DNA of 14,061 nt from Xanthomonas translucens pv. translucens DSM 18974 (GTDB lineage: Bacteria > Pseudomonadota > Gammaproteobacteria > Xanthomonadales > Xanthomonadaceae): NCBI RefSeq assembly GCF_000331775.1, contig NZ_CAPJ01000170.1, forward strand, positions 1-14,061. Direction: 5' to 3'. The notes under the pieces are model-generated. The model saw nothing but the letters and a program-made list of their open reading frames with translations. It made no database searches and was not told the origin of the DNA. Position numbers and translations under genes: made by a program. This document shows positions 7,516 through 14,061 of the stretch, in pieces. The first letter of the stretch is position 1, and each line of letters opens with the position of its first letter.

Positions 7516-7606
7516 GCTGTCTCGATTCGATCGTAGTCCTTGCAGGAGCCGCGCCGCGTCGCCTCGGGCCACCGGCAACGGTGGGCCGACGACATCGGAA
7601 AAAAGC

Positions 7607-7683
7607 GTCTGGGCTGAAGCCCCTCCTACAGTGGATTCAACCGGCTTGCCGCACGCCCTTGTAGGAGCGGCTTCAGCCGCGAC
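7607..7683. repeat. Inverted REP-like doublet (Xanthomonadaceae type)
   Basis: Two 24-bp copies of a palindromic element face each other: 7607-7630 (reverse orientation) and 7660-7683 (forward, starting TGTAGGAGCGGCTTCAGCC). They match at 21 of 24 positions when one is reverse-complemented and are 29 bp apart. Each folds alone (GCGGC-TTCA-GCCGC at 7667-7680; GGGC-TGAA-GCCC at 7611-7622), and together they could form a long stem-loop. This arrangement is like the REP/BIME pairs mobilised by RAYT transposases; I recognise the core from Xanthomonas, Stenotrophomonas and Lysobacter genomes. No RAYT gene is in the window. It lies downstream of the methyltransferase and after the LysR remnant, where it could attenuate or stabilise transcript ends. 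Confidence 0.8.
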
Positions 7684-7770
7684 AGACAGCCCATCGCGAC
7701 CGCTGACCCAACGCCATCCGCAGCCGCTTCCGCATCATGTAAAACACTGGAAAAGGCTGCAGCGCTGCCT

Positions 7771-8320
7771 TCAAACCGAAGCAGCGATATGCTCGCGCAA
7801 CCAGCGATGCGCCCGATCGCGGTGCACGCGCTCGTGCAAGAGCAGCGTTCGGCGAACAGCGTGGGTGGCGCAGGTTTGGCGGTGCGCCGTCGCGGGTATG
7901 CAGGGCCAGGTCGATCTGGCCCCGCTCGGCCTGGCGCGCGATCTGCAACGGCGCCATTTCCAGCACCGCCAGCCGCATCCCCGGCGCCGCGCTGCGCAGC
8001 GCGGCCAGCGCCGGCAGCAGGATGGTCGATTCGTCATAGTCGGTCGCGGCCACACGCCAACGGTTGCCGGCCTGCGCCGGCACGAACGGCGCTTTCGCCG
8101 CCACCGCGCGCTGCAACGCCTCCAGCGCCTGCCGCAGCGGCGCGCGCAAGGCCTCGGCACGCGCGGTCGGGCGCATGCCGCGCGGTCCCGGCAGCAGCAG
8201 CGGATCGTCCAGCGCGGCGCGCAGCTTGGCCAGGTGCACGCTGACCGAGGACTGCGACAGATGCAGGCGCTCGGCCGCACGGGTCACGTTGTGCAGCACA
8301 GCGCCGATCGCGTTCCGCAA
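7771..8320 (-). pseudogene. Decayed LysR-family regulator
   Basis: Remnant of a LysR-type transcriptional regulator, normally about 300 residues. The start is lost: homology begins at about 8287 in the middle of the helix-turn-helix (VTRAAERLHLSQSSVSVHLA), missing roughly the first 15-20 residues, so the visible ATG region before it (MRNAIGAVLHN) is not LysR sequence. The frame continues through the linker helix and the first part of the effector domain (WRVAATDYDESTILLPALAA ... RGQIDLALHTRDGAPPNLRH, to about 7865). A fragment TLFAER (7845-7862) follows in another frame. The true C-terminus, LLLHERVHRDRAHRWLREH ending at TGA 7771-7773, is in a third frame. About 100 central residues of the effector domain appear deleted between these. 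The protein cannot be functional; the former target gene is not identifiable. Confidence 0.75.
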
Positions 8321-8466
8321 GCAGAACGGCGGCGACTATGCCATTCCGGAGCTGACGCTGCAGCGGCATCGCCCGCGCACGACCACCGGATCCGTGAGAC
8401 ATCAAGCGCAGCGTTGGACGGTAGGATGGCGCCTGCGGCGAATGCGCCGCGCTTGCCATCGGAACC

Positions 8467-9570
8467 ATGCCGCACGTCACCGCCCCTGCGTTCGCCCGCC
8501 TGCTCGCCCTGTGCGCCACCGTGCTGCTCGGTGCCTGCGCCACGCAGCCACCGCGCGCGCCCGAGCGCACGCCGACCGAGATCAAGGCCGACATCGCACG
8601 GCGCATCCCGGCCGCCATCCCCGACCGCAGCGACTGGGCCAACGACGTGTACGTGGCGCTGTCTTCGCAGCAACTGGCCACCAGCGCCGACAACATCTGC
8701 GCGGTGCTGGCGGTGATCGAACAGGAATCCACCTACCAGGCCAATCCGCCGGTACCCGGCCTGGGCAAGATCGCGCGCGCCGAACTCGGCCGCCGCGCGT
8801 CCGCATTGCATGTGCCCGCGTTCATGCTCGACGCCGCGCTGGCGGTGACCTCAGCGAATGGCCGCAGTTACGGCGAACGCATCGCCGCCGCACGCACCGA
8901 GCAGGAGCTGAGCGCCATCTTCGAGGACCTCGCCGGCAGCGTGCCGCTGGGCCAGCGCCTGTTCGGCGACCTCAACCCGGTGCACACCGGCGGGCCGATG
9001 CAGGTGAGCATCGCCTTTGCCGAGGCCCATCGCGACGGCTATCCGTACCCGTTGCAAGACACGGTGCGCCACGAGGTGTTCGGCCGCCGCGGTGGCGTGT
9101 GGTTCGGCACCCGCCATCTGCTCGGCTATCCGAGCGACGACGACGCGCTGCTGTACCGCTTCGCCGACTTCAACGCCGGCTGGTACGCCAGCCGCAATGC
9201 GGCGTTTCAGGCGGCATTGGCGAAGGCCAGCGGCACCACACTGGCGCTGGACGGCGACCTGTTGATTCCCGGCAGCGACATCGACCAGCCCGGCGCCACC
9301 GAGCGCGTTGCACGCAGCCTGGGCGCGCGCCTGGCGCTGGACGACAAGGCGATCCGCCGCGCCCTGCAACGCGGCAACGCCGCCGATTTCGGCGACACCG
9401 CGCTCTACCGCAAGGTCTTCGCGCTGGCCGAACGCAGCGCAGGCAAGCCGCTGCCGCGCGCGATCCTGCCCGGCATCACCCTGCAAAGCCCGAAGATCAC
9501 CCGCACCCTCACCACCGCCTGGTTCGCCCAGCGCGTCGCCGAACGCTGGCGCCGTTGCATGGGCAAGTAA
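8467..9570 (+). CDS. DUF1615 lipoprotein, lysozyme-like
   Basis: A 367-residue predicted lipoprotein. The N-terminus has a signal peptide with lipobox LGAC (residues 21-24, Cys24 lipidated), so it is probably anchored in the envelope. The rest matches my recollection of the DUF1615 family, including ICAVLAVIEQESTYQANP (77-94), GKIARAELGRRA, GPMQVSIAFAE, TRHLLGYPSD and FADFNAGWYASRNAAFQ. The IEQES motif (Glu85, Glu87) and GPMQVS resemble the catalytic-Glu and (G)xMQ regions of lytic transglycosylases, suggesting a peptidoglycan-binding or -cleaving fold; that is inference, the family being uncharacterised to my knowledge. The start has only a weak GGA before it. A 6-bp hairpin with a 4-nt loop (8435-8450) lies 16 nt upstream. 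Single gene, convergent with the GH42 gene. Confidence 0.85.
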   Translation: MPHVTAPAFARLLALCATVLLGACATQPPRAPERTPTEIKADIARRIPAAIPDRSDWANDVYVALSSQQLATSADNICAVLAVIEQESTYQANPPVPGLGKIARAELGRRASALHVPAFMLDAALAVTSANGRSYGERIAAARTEQELSAIFEDLAGSVPLGQRLFGDLNPVHTGGPMQVSIAFAEAHRDGYPYPLQDTVRHEVFGRRGGVWFGTRHLLGYPSDDDALLYRFADFNAGWYASRNAAFQAALAKASGTTLALDGDLLIPGSDIDQPGATERVARSLGARLALDDKAIRRALQRGNAADFGDTALYRKVFALAERSAGKPLPRAILPGITLQSPKITRTLTTAWFAQRVAERWRRCMGK

Positions 9571-9760
9571 CACCGGCAGACAGGTCCAACGGGCGGCGCG
9601 ACTTCGGCTTGTCCACCCACGCGATGGCGGCGGCGACGCCCGCTGCGCGCAATGCGCCCGCACGCGGGTGGCGTCCACCATGGCCGTTGTTTGCGCCGAT
9701 CCGCACATGCTGCACGTGCAGAGCCGGCTGCACGGCGTCAGCCGCGCATCGCAACCGCGC
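9571..9760. other. Spacer between convergent DUF1615 and GH42 genes, possible transposase scrap
   Basis: A 190-bp gap. An imperfect hairpin (GACGCC 9635-9640 with GGCGTC 9670-9675) could act as a bidirectional transcript end; no U-tract is present. On the minus strand 9681 to about 9580 reads MVDATRVRAH and onward, similar to the first catalytic-Asp motif (M-[I/V]-D-x-T-x-V-R-A-H) of IS5-family transposases. No other transposase motif or terminal repeat is visible, so a decayed insertion-sequence fragment is only a possibility. Confidence 0.3.
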
Positions 9761-11848
9761 TCAGCGACGATCGTCCAGCACCGCCACGTCTTCCGGCGCC
9801 AGCTGCACCACATCGCTGGCCGCCCCCGCGCCCAGCAGCGAGCGCATCGGTGCCGGCAGGCGCACCTGCTGCGTATCGCTGCCGTGGTTGATCAGCACCA
9901 GCACGCGGCGGCGGCCGTCGCTGCGCACGCCGACCTCCACGTCCTGCGGCACGTCCGCCAGCGGTACGCGCACCTGCGCATCGCGCAGCCAGTCGCCGGT
10001 AAGGCGATCGAGCGTGGCATCGTCCAGCCAGGCGCCGACATAGCTGATGCGGCCCTTGCCGACCCGCCGGGTCAGCACCGCCGGCGCACCGTCCAGCCAG
10101 CCGTTGGCCTGGCCGTAGCGCAACGGCACCTCGGTCTGCGCCGCGCGCGCCTGCAACTGCTCGGCCCAGATCTTTGCGCTGCCCTCGCCGGCCGCACCGG
10201 CGACCGGGATCGGCTTGTCCAGCGCATAGAACTGCTGCACGCGGCCGCCCAGCAGTTCGCCCAGCGGGCCGGGCTGGCGCTGTGGCTGCAGGCCGTTGTC
10301 GGCATTCTTCATCGCGCTGCGCGGACCCAGCACCAGATGCCCGCCATGCTCGACGTAGGCCTTCAGCCGCTGCGCCTGCGCCTCGCTGAGCACATTGAGC
10401 GACGGCGCGACCACCAGCTTGTAGCCGTCCAGCGGCGCCAGCGCCGAGACCACATCGACCACCTGCGCCTGCTGCCGTAGCGGCCGGTAGAACGACTTCA
10501 TCTGCACGACCGGGTCGAAGTCGGCCGAGTGCTTCTGGAAACCCAGCGCCCAGCGGCTGTCGAAGTCGTTGATCAGCGCAACCTCGGCGTGCGGCGTGGT
10601 GCCCGCCAGCGCCGCGCCGGCCTTGGCGAACTCCGCGCCGACCTGCTGGATCTCCGCATACACCGGCACCGGCTCGCCATCGGCGCCGACCAGGGTCCCG
10701 TGGTATTCCTCCTGCCCGTTTGGCGCCGCGCGCCACTGCCAGTAAGAGACCGCATCGGCACCGTGCGCCACCGCCTGCCAGGCCATCGCCCGCACCTGGC
10801 CCTTGCGCAGCGCCACGTTGGTCGCGCGCCAGTTGACGAAGCCCGGCTGGGTTTCCATCACCCAGTAATTGCGCTGCTTGTAGCCGCGGGTGAGGTCGTG
10901 CCGCGCCGCGTTGTCCACCCAGTCGTAGCGCTCGCCGGCGACGTAGTCATCCCACGCGGCGATGTCGAGCACATCGTGCACGGTGTAGGCGTCGAAGCCG
11001 GCGAACCAGCCCATCGTGTTGGTGGTGATGAACTGGCGCGGATCGGCGTGCGGGCGGATGGCGTCGATCTGGTTGCGCGAGTAGTCGGTCCAGGTGTCGC
11101 TGACGAAGCGCTTCCATTCCAGCAGCAACGCCGGGTTTTGCCCGTCTTCATGGACCGGGATCTGCGCGAAGTCGTTGTAGGTCTGGCTCCAGTACGCTGT
11201 GGCCCAGCGCCGGTTCAATGCCTCGATGCTGCCGTACTTGCGCTGCAGCCAGGCATGGAACTGCGCCTTGGCTTCCGGATCGAACGAGGCCTGTGCGTAT
11301 TCGTTGTCCAGCTGCCAGCCGACCACATGCGGATTGCGGCCGTAACGCTGCGCCATCTGCTCGGCGATGGCATGGGCGAAACGGCGGTAGCGCGCGCTGG
11401 CGAAGGAGAACTGCTGGCGGTTGCCGTGCTCGTCGCGCACGCCGTCCTGGCCGACGCGCAGCGTGTCCGGATAGGCCTGGGTCAGCCACGCCGGCGGCGC
11501 CGCGGTCGGCGTGCCGAGCACCACCACAATGTGATGGCGCGCGGCCGCGGCGATGGCGCGGTCCAGCCACCCGAAGTCGTACTGGCCCTGGCGCGGCTCC
11601 ATGCGGCTCCACGCGAACTCGCCGATCCGCACCACGCGCACGTGTGCCGCCTGCATCAGCGTCAGGTCGCGCTCCCACTGCGCCTCCGGCCACTGCTCCG
11701 GATACCAGGCCACGCCCAACAGCAACGGCGCGGCATCCGCATAGCGCGTGGCCTGCGCGCGGGCATCGGGCACTGCCACGGTCAGGGCGAACAAGGCGGC
11801 GCACACCAGCGCGATCGCGCGCTGCGGGAACCAGGAGGGCGATGACAT
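9761..11848 (-). CDS. Secreted GH42 beta-galactosidase
   Basis: A 695-residue exported glycoside hydrolase of family GH42 (beta-D-galactosidase; hydrolyses terminal beta-galactosides, often from plant galactan or arabinogalactan). It has a signal peptide (about 1-32, likely cleaved after ARA), then the TIM-barrel domain beginning LLLGVAWYPEQWPEAQWERD. The acid/base Glu183 is in WQLDNEY and the nucleophile Glu332 in YWVMETQPG; both are the canonical GH42 positions. A trimerisation/Rossmann-like domain (about 400-610, YKLVVAPSLNVLSEAQAQRL) and a small C-terminal beta domain follow, giving normal family length. ATG 11848 is chosen because it puts the signal peptide first; TTG at 11902 is an alternative. 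Periplasmic or extracellular action is inferred. The 284-bp upstream spacer contains repeated TTGCGCA and GTGCAC motifs that may be operators. No sugar transporter adjoins. Confidence 0.92.
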   Translation of the reverse strand: MSSPSWFPQRAIALVCAALFALTVAVPDARAQATRYADAAPLLLGVAWYPEQWPEAQWERDLTLMQAAHVRVVRIGEFAWSRMEPRQGQYDFGWLDRAIAAAARHHIVVVLGTPTAAPPAWLTQAYPDTLRVGQDGVRDEHGNRQQFSFASARYRRFAHAIAEQMAQRYGRNPHVVGWQLDNEYAQASFDPEAKAQFHAWLQRKYGSIEALNRRWATAYWSQTYNDFAQIPVHEDGQNPALLLEWKRFVSDTWTDYSRNQIDAIRPHADPRQFITTNTMGWFAGFDAYTVHDVLDIAAWDDYVAGERYDWVDNAARHDLTRGYKQRNYWVMETQPGFVNWRATNVALRKGQVRAMAWQAVAHGADAVSYWQWRAAPNGQEEYHGTLVGADGEPVPVYAEIQQVGAEFAKAGAALAGTTPHAEVALINDFDSRWALGFQKHSADFDPVVQMKSFYRPLRQQAQVVDVVSALAPLDGYKLVVAPSLNVLSEAQAQRLKAYVEHGGHLVLGPRSAMKNADNGLQPQRQPGPLGELLGGRVQQFYALDKPIPVAGAAGEGSAKIWAEQLQARAAQTEVPLRYGQANGWLDGAPAVLTRRVGKGRISYVGAWLDDATLDRLTGDWLRDAQVRVPLADVPQDVEVGVRSDGRRRVLVLINHGSDTQQVRLPAPMRSLLGAGAASDVVQLAPEDVAVLDDRR

Positions 11849-12132
11849 AGGCGGACTCGGCGATGGGAGGAAAGGCAGCCGGTGGATCCGCTCAGCCGCC
11901 AATGCTCATTGTGCACGCCTGCGCCAGGCGCGCACTTGCGCAACTTGCCGAGCCTGGATGCGCAACTGTGCACAAAACGGCACTACCGCGGTTGCGCGGC
12001 GCGCGATTGCGCAGCGCAGCACGGCGAGGTTCACCCGCAATTGGCCTGCTTCTACAACGCAGCGACGTGGACGCATCGCCAGCGGCAATGCGTCGTGCGC
12101 CACCCAGCCAGCGCGCGCTCAGTCCAGCGCGC
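11849..12132. promoter_or_regulatory. GH42 upstream region with repeated TTGCGCA and GTGCAC motifs
   Basis: A 284-bp region between the GH42 start (minus) and the end of the alpha/beta hydrolase gene. It holds a perfect palindrome TTGCGCAA (11936-11943), TGCGCAA (11959-11965), TTGCGCGG (11992-11999) and TTGCGCA (12007-12013), plus an inverted pair TTGTGCAC (11909-11916) / GTGCACAA (11968-11975), centres 57 bp apart. The centres of the TTGCGCAA palindrome and the next TGCGCA are 22 bp apart, about two helical turns. These look like binding sites for a LacI- or TetR-like repressor or other sugar regulator, but this is inferred from symmetry alone; no regulator gene is in the window. Confidence 0.4.
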
Positions 12133-12140
12133 TCAGTCCA
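12113..12140. repeat. Perfect 14-bp tandem duplication at the hydrolase stop codon
   Basis: GCGCGCTCAGTCCA occurs twice in a row (12113-12126 and 12127-12140). The hydrolase stop codon is in the right copy. Removing either copy would leave the same C-terminus (ELD, stop), so the duplication is silent for the protein. Confidence 0.85.
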
Positions 12141-12957
12141 GCTCGGCCAGGAACGCCAGCAGCGCGGCGTTGAACGCCTCGGCATGGCTGACATTGCAGC
12201 CATGCGGCGCATCCGGCAACAGCACCCGCGTGCTGCCGGCGATGGCGCGATGGGTGCGCTGCCCGGAGCCTTCGAACGGCACGGTCGCGTCGGCGTCGCC
12301 ATGCAGCACCAGGGTCGGCACATCGACCGCCGCCAGGTCCTGGCGGAAGTCGGTGGTGGCGAACGCCTGCATGCAGCCTAGCGCGGCCACCTGATCGCTC
12401 TGCTGGCACAGTGCGATCGCCTCCTGCCGCTGCGCCTCGCTGACCTTCAGCACGCCGTTGGCGCTGAAGAACTGGCGGGTGAACTGGTCGAAGAATGCCT
12501 CGCGCGACGCAGTCAGCCCCTGCTGCATCTCCTGCGCCTTGTCCTCGCTCAGCGGGCCGTCCGGGTTGTCGTCGGTCTTGAGCAGGTAGGGCGGCACCGC
12601 GGCGGCGAACACCACCGCGCCCAGCCGTGCGCTGCCGTGCCTGGCCACATAGCGCGCCACCTCGCCACCGCCCATCGAGAAGCCCACTACGACCGCGTCG
12701 CGCAGCTCCTTGTCCTCGATCACACCCGCCAGGTCGTCGGCCAGCGTGTCGTAGTCGTAGCCGGCGGATGGCTTGTCCGAGCGGCCGAAGCCGCGGCGGT
12801 CGTAGGCCAGCACGCGATAGCCGGCATCCTGCAGCGGCCCGATCTGCGCCTTCCACGCCTCGGCCGACAACGGCCAGCCATGGATCAGGACCACCGGTCG
12901 GCCGTTACCGCCGGTATCTTCAACATGCAGACGCACGCGCGATTGTGCTGCAGTCAT
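12133..12957 (-). CDS. Alpha/beta hydrolase, chloroperoxidase-like (cofactor-free)
   Basis: A 274-residue alpha/beta-fold hydrolase of the group often named non-heme chloroperoxidases; known members act as esterases or lactonases with an incidental perhydrolase activity. Seen: oxyanion-hole HGWP at 26-29, YDRRGFGRSDKP at 52-63, nucleophile Ser94 in GFSMGGG, Asp223 in LHGDADATVP, and His252 in APHGCNVSHAEAFN. The triad spacing fits bromoperoxidase A2 (Ser-Asp-His). No signal peptide, so probably cytoplasmic. ATG 12957 (MTAAQSRVRLHVED) matches the family's usual N-terminus; ATG 12993 would add 12 residues. Neither has a strong ribosome binding site. It has no same-pathway neighbour. Natural substrate unknown. 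Confidence 0.88.
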   Translation of the reverse strand: MTAAQSRVRLHVEDTGGNGRPVVLIHGWPLSAEAWKAQIGPLQDAGYRVLAYDRRGFGRSDKPSAGYDYDTLADDLAGVIEDKELRDAVVVGFSMGGGEVARYVARHGSARLGAVVFAAAVPPYLLKTDDNPDGPLSEDKAQEMQQGLTASREAFFDQFTRQFFSANGVLKVSEAQRQEAIALCQQSDQVAALGCMQAFATTDFRQDLAAVDVPTLVLHGDADATVPFEGSGQRTHRAIAGSTRVLLPDAPHGCNVSHAEAFNAALLAFLAELD

Positions 12958-13061
12958 GGCATTGCTCACGGGGGAAGGAACCGCAAGCTTCATGGCAGGC
13001 ATGTCCCGCGTACGTGAGCGCAACGTTGCGAAGGCGTCAATTGCGCCACGCCGCATGGCTA

Positions 13062-13470
13062 TCAGCCGATGCGTTGCAGCGCCCGGCCGAGCTGCTGGCG
13101 TGCGCGCGTGGCCACACCGCGGAAGCCTGACGAGATGGCGCCTGCCTGCGCCACGCGCTCGCAGAAATCCAGGGCCATCGTCGCCGCGGCACGCCAGCCG
13201 TCGCGGTATTCCGGCGTAGGCAAAGCCAGCGTGTAGTCGCGCTCGACCACCTCGCCGCTGGCCGTGGGGCGAAACGCCATCGGCGGCATGCCGTCCGCCG
13301 GGGCCAGCGCCAGTGGCCGCGCATCGGCGAGCAGCACGCCCGCTCGGGCTAGGCACCGATGTCTTCGGCCACGCGGCGCGCGGAGGCACGCCCAAGGAAC
13401 CCTTGCGGCCGCTGGTCGTCGAATAGTGAATAGACAGTCAAGACATCCAGACGACTAATCCACTTCGATA
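13062..13470 (-). pseudogene. Decayed HipA/YjjJ-like Ser/Thr kinase gene
   Basis: Two fragments of a HipA-family protein in the order expected for one gene. The upstream fragment (about 13470-13340) reads through VYSLFDDQRPQGFLGRASAR and RVAEDIGA, ends at TAG (13351-13353), then PER in the same frame; the DQRPQGFLGR block is like the N-terminal domain of YjjJ-type HipA proteins. The downstream fragment, in another frame from about 13337, reads LLADARPLALAP, GMPPMAFRP, GEVVERDYTLALPTPEYRD and AQAGAISSGFRGVA, like the HipA C-terminus (intact relatives read ...LAPVYDMLPM... and ...ISS.FR...), and stops at TGA 13062-13064. The kinase core, including the catalytic N-x-D-x-H region, is missing (roughly 200 or more residues). 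So the gene has a deletion, an in-frame stop and a frameshift. No HipB-like antitoxin gene is visible. Family assignment rests on motif memory. Confidence 0.6.
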
Positions 13471-13766
13471 TCAGTGACTTCCCTTCGCCGCCCAAACGAA
13501 AGCGGGGAAAACTTGAATAGATAAAAGACTGGATTTAGGGCCGATCGCCTTTGCCAGGGCGGGGTCCATTGCAGCGGCCCCCACCCTGGCGCCAGCCCAA
13601 AACAGCGTCACTGGCGACCGGCGATGCGAATATGCAGCCGCTGCAGCCGCCGCCTTTTCGGAACGGGGCGGGAATGCCGGCGGGCGCAACGCGCAGGCGC
13701 AATGGCCGTGCAACGCCCGCTCGGTGGCCTCACCCACGGGCACGCCGAGCGGGAGCGCCAGGCCCC
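13471..13766. other. Intergenic stretch, partly less GC-rich, no supported gene
   Basis: Between the HipA-like remnant and the DUF2076 stop codon. About 13416-13545 is clearly less GC-rich than its surroundings (GAATAG twice, ATAAAAG), and an inverted repeat GTCGTC (13415-13420) / GACGAC (13450-13455) flanks its left part. An open frame of 90 codons (13471-13743, minus) exists but has no ribosome binding site or family motif and overlaps a hairpin. An 11-bp stem (13554-13564 with 13579-13589, one mismatch) and the hairpin at 13716-13753 are the only structures seen. Confidence 0.5.
13716..13753 (-). terminator. Hairpin downstream of the DUF2076 gene
   Basis: A perfect 9-bp inverted repeat, CCCGCTCGG (13716-13724) and CCGAGCGGG (13745-13753), with a 20-nt loop, 13 nt after the DUF2076 stop codon in its transcript. 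No U-tract follows, so it would be an unconventional or Rho-assisted 3' end at best. Confidence 0.4.
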
Positions 13767-14061
13767 CTAGGTCCAGTTATCCCCATCCACGCTGCTGTCG
13801 TCCGCGAAGTCCTGACCGGCGTCCTGCAGCGGCGCCTCGTCGTAATAATTGTTGGTGACGTTCTCGACCACGGTGGGCTGCGACGACCCGCCGCCCAGGA
13901 ACCCGCCGTGGTGACCGCCAAGCAGGCTCTCCACGCCTTCGAACAGGAACATGCCGCCGGCCACGCCCGCCGCCGTGGTGGCTGCAGTGCCGAGAAAACT
14001 CGGCCCGCGTGCGGCCGGCGCCGCGACCGGCGCCTGCTCCGGCACGCCAGCGCCACCGCCG
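13767..14061 (-). CDS. DUF2076 protein, C-terminal part (partial at right edge)
   Basis: The frame enters from the right edge and ends at TAG 13767-13769, so only about 97 C-terminal residues are visible. They show a Pro/Ala linker (PEQAPVAAPAARG), a glycine-rich hydrophobic segment (FLGTAATTAAGVAGGMFLFE, then GVESLLGGHHGGFLGGG) and an acidic tail with VTNNYYDEAP and DGDNW. This end is typical of the DUF2076 family (a COG3416-type periplasmic ligand-binding-like protein of unknown role). The N-terminal domain that defines the family lies outside the window. A GTG at 14045 is internal, not the start. Confidence 0.8.
   Translation of the reverse strand, partial: GGGAGVPEQAPVAAPAARGPSFLGTAATTAAGVAGGMFLFEGVESLLGGHHGGFLGGGSSQPTVVENVTNNYYDEAPLQDAGQDFADDSSVDGDNWT

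Noticed and set aside
7536..7565. Possible third REP-like copy (CTTGCAGGAGCCGCG)
   Set aside because: Only about ten bases resemble the element and no internal palindrome is kept.
8064..10043. A plus-strand open frame of 659 codons overlapping the DUF1615 gene
   Set aside because: It runs in another frame of the lipoprotein gene and antisense to the LysR remnant; Arg/Ala-rich with no family motif.
10529..11845. A plus-strand open frame of 438 codons over the GH42 gene
   Set aside because: Antisense to a clear GH42 enzyme with both catalytic residues; composition (V/R/A/H-rich) is that of a reading-frame shadow.
13554..13589. 11-bp stem with one mismatch as a terminator
   Set aside because: No U-tract on either strand and the stem is not close to any intact gene end.
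13471..13743. Minus-strand 90-codon open frame
   Set aside because: No recognised motif, no ribosome binding site, low-complexity Ala tract, and overlap with the hairpin downstream of the DUF2076 gene.
1..14061. CRISPR arrays, tRNA or rRNA genes, intact insertion sequences, a defence island
   Set aside because: No regularly spaced repeats, cloverleaf-like sequence, transposase with terminal repeats, or known defence domains were seen on either strand.

Overview
The window is strongly GC-rich, with GC-ending codons and long antisense open frames. Its gene complement (PheC, CycA-type permease, DUF1615 lipoprotein, secreted GH42 enzyme, DUF2076 protein) and a 'TGTAGGAGCGGCTTCAGCC' repeat doublet point to the Xanthomonadaceae, most likely Xanthomonas. 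This assignment is inferred from protein and repeat recognition, not from a search.

Layout, left to right. The minus-strand start of an unknown membrane-anchored protein runs off the left edge (1-156). Next is periplasmic cyclohexadienyl dehydratase pheC (428-1207, +), convergent with an AraC-family regulator (1318-2217, -). The regulator diverges from a 35-codon open frame with a good ribosome binding site (2407-2514, +), which ends 4 nt before a small putative dimeric alpha/beta-barrel protein (2519-2878, +). Three minus-strand membrane transport genes follow: CorA-family ion transporter (2910-3821), CycA-type amino-acid permease (3981-5372) and an EamA/DMT permease (5485-6360). Divergent from the last is a class I SAM methyltransferase (6610-7515, +) with a C9 tract just after its start codon. 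An inverted REP-like doublet (7607-7683) and a decayed LysR regulator (7771-8320, -) come next.

The right half holds a DUF1615 lipoprotein (8467-9570, +), a secreted GH42 beta-galactosidase (9761-11848, -), an alpha/beta hydrolase of the chloroperoxidase-like group (12133-12957, -), the remains of a HipA/YjjJ-like kinase gene (13062-13470, -), a less GC-rich stretch, and the C-terminal end of a DUF2076 protein running off the right edge (13767-14061, -).

Most genes are single units for nutrient uptake, aromatic amino-acid supply, polysaccharide breakdown and envelope functions, not one pathway. I see no clear new multi-gene system. The most informative observations are two overlooked pseudogenes (HipA-like and LysR), the AraC/leader-ORF/barrel-protein module, the C9 tract in the methyltransferase, and a cluster of TTGCGCA and GTGCAC motifs upstream of the GH42 gene. 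No tRNA, rRNA, CRISPR array or intact insertion sequence was seen.
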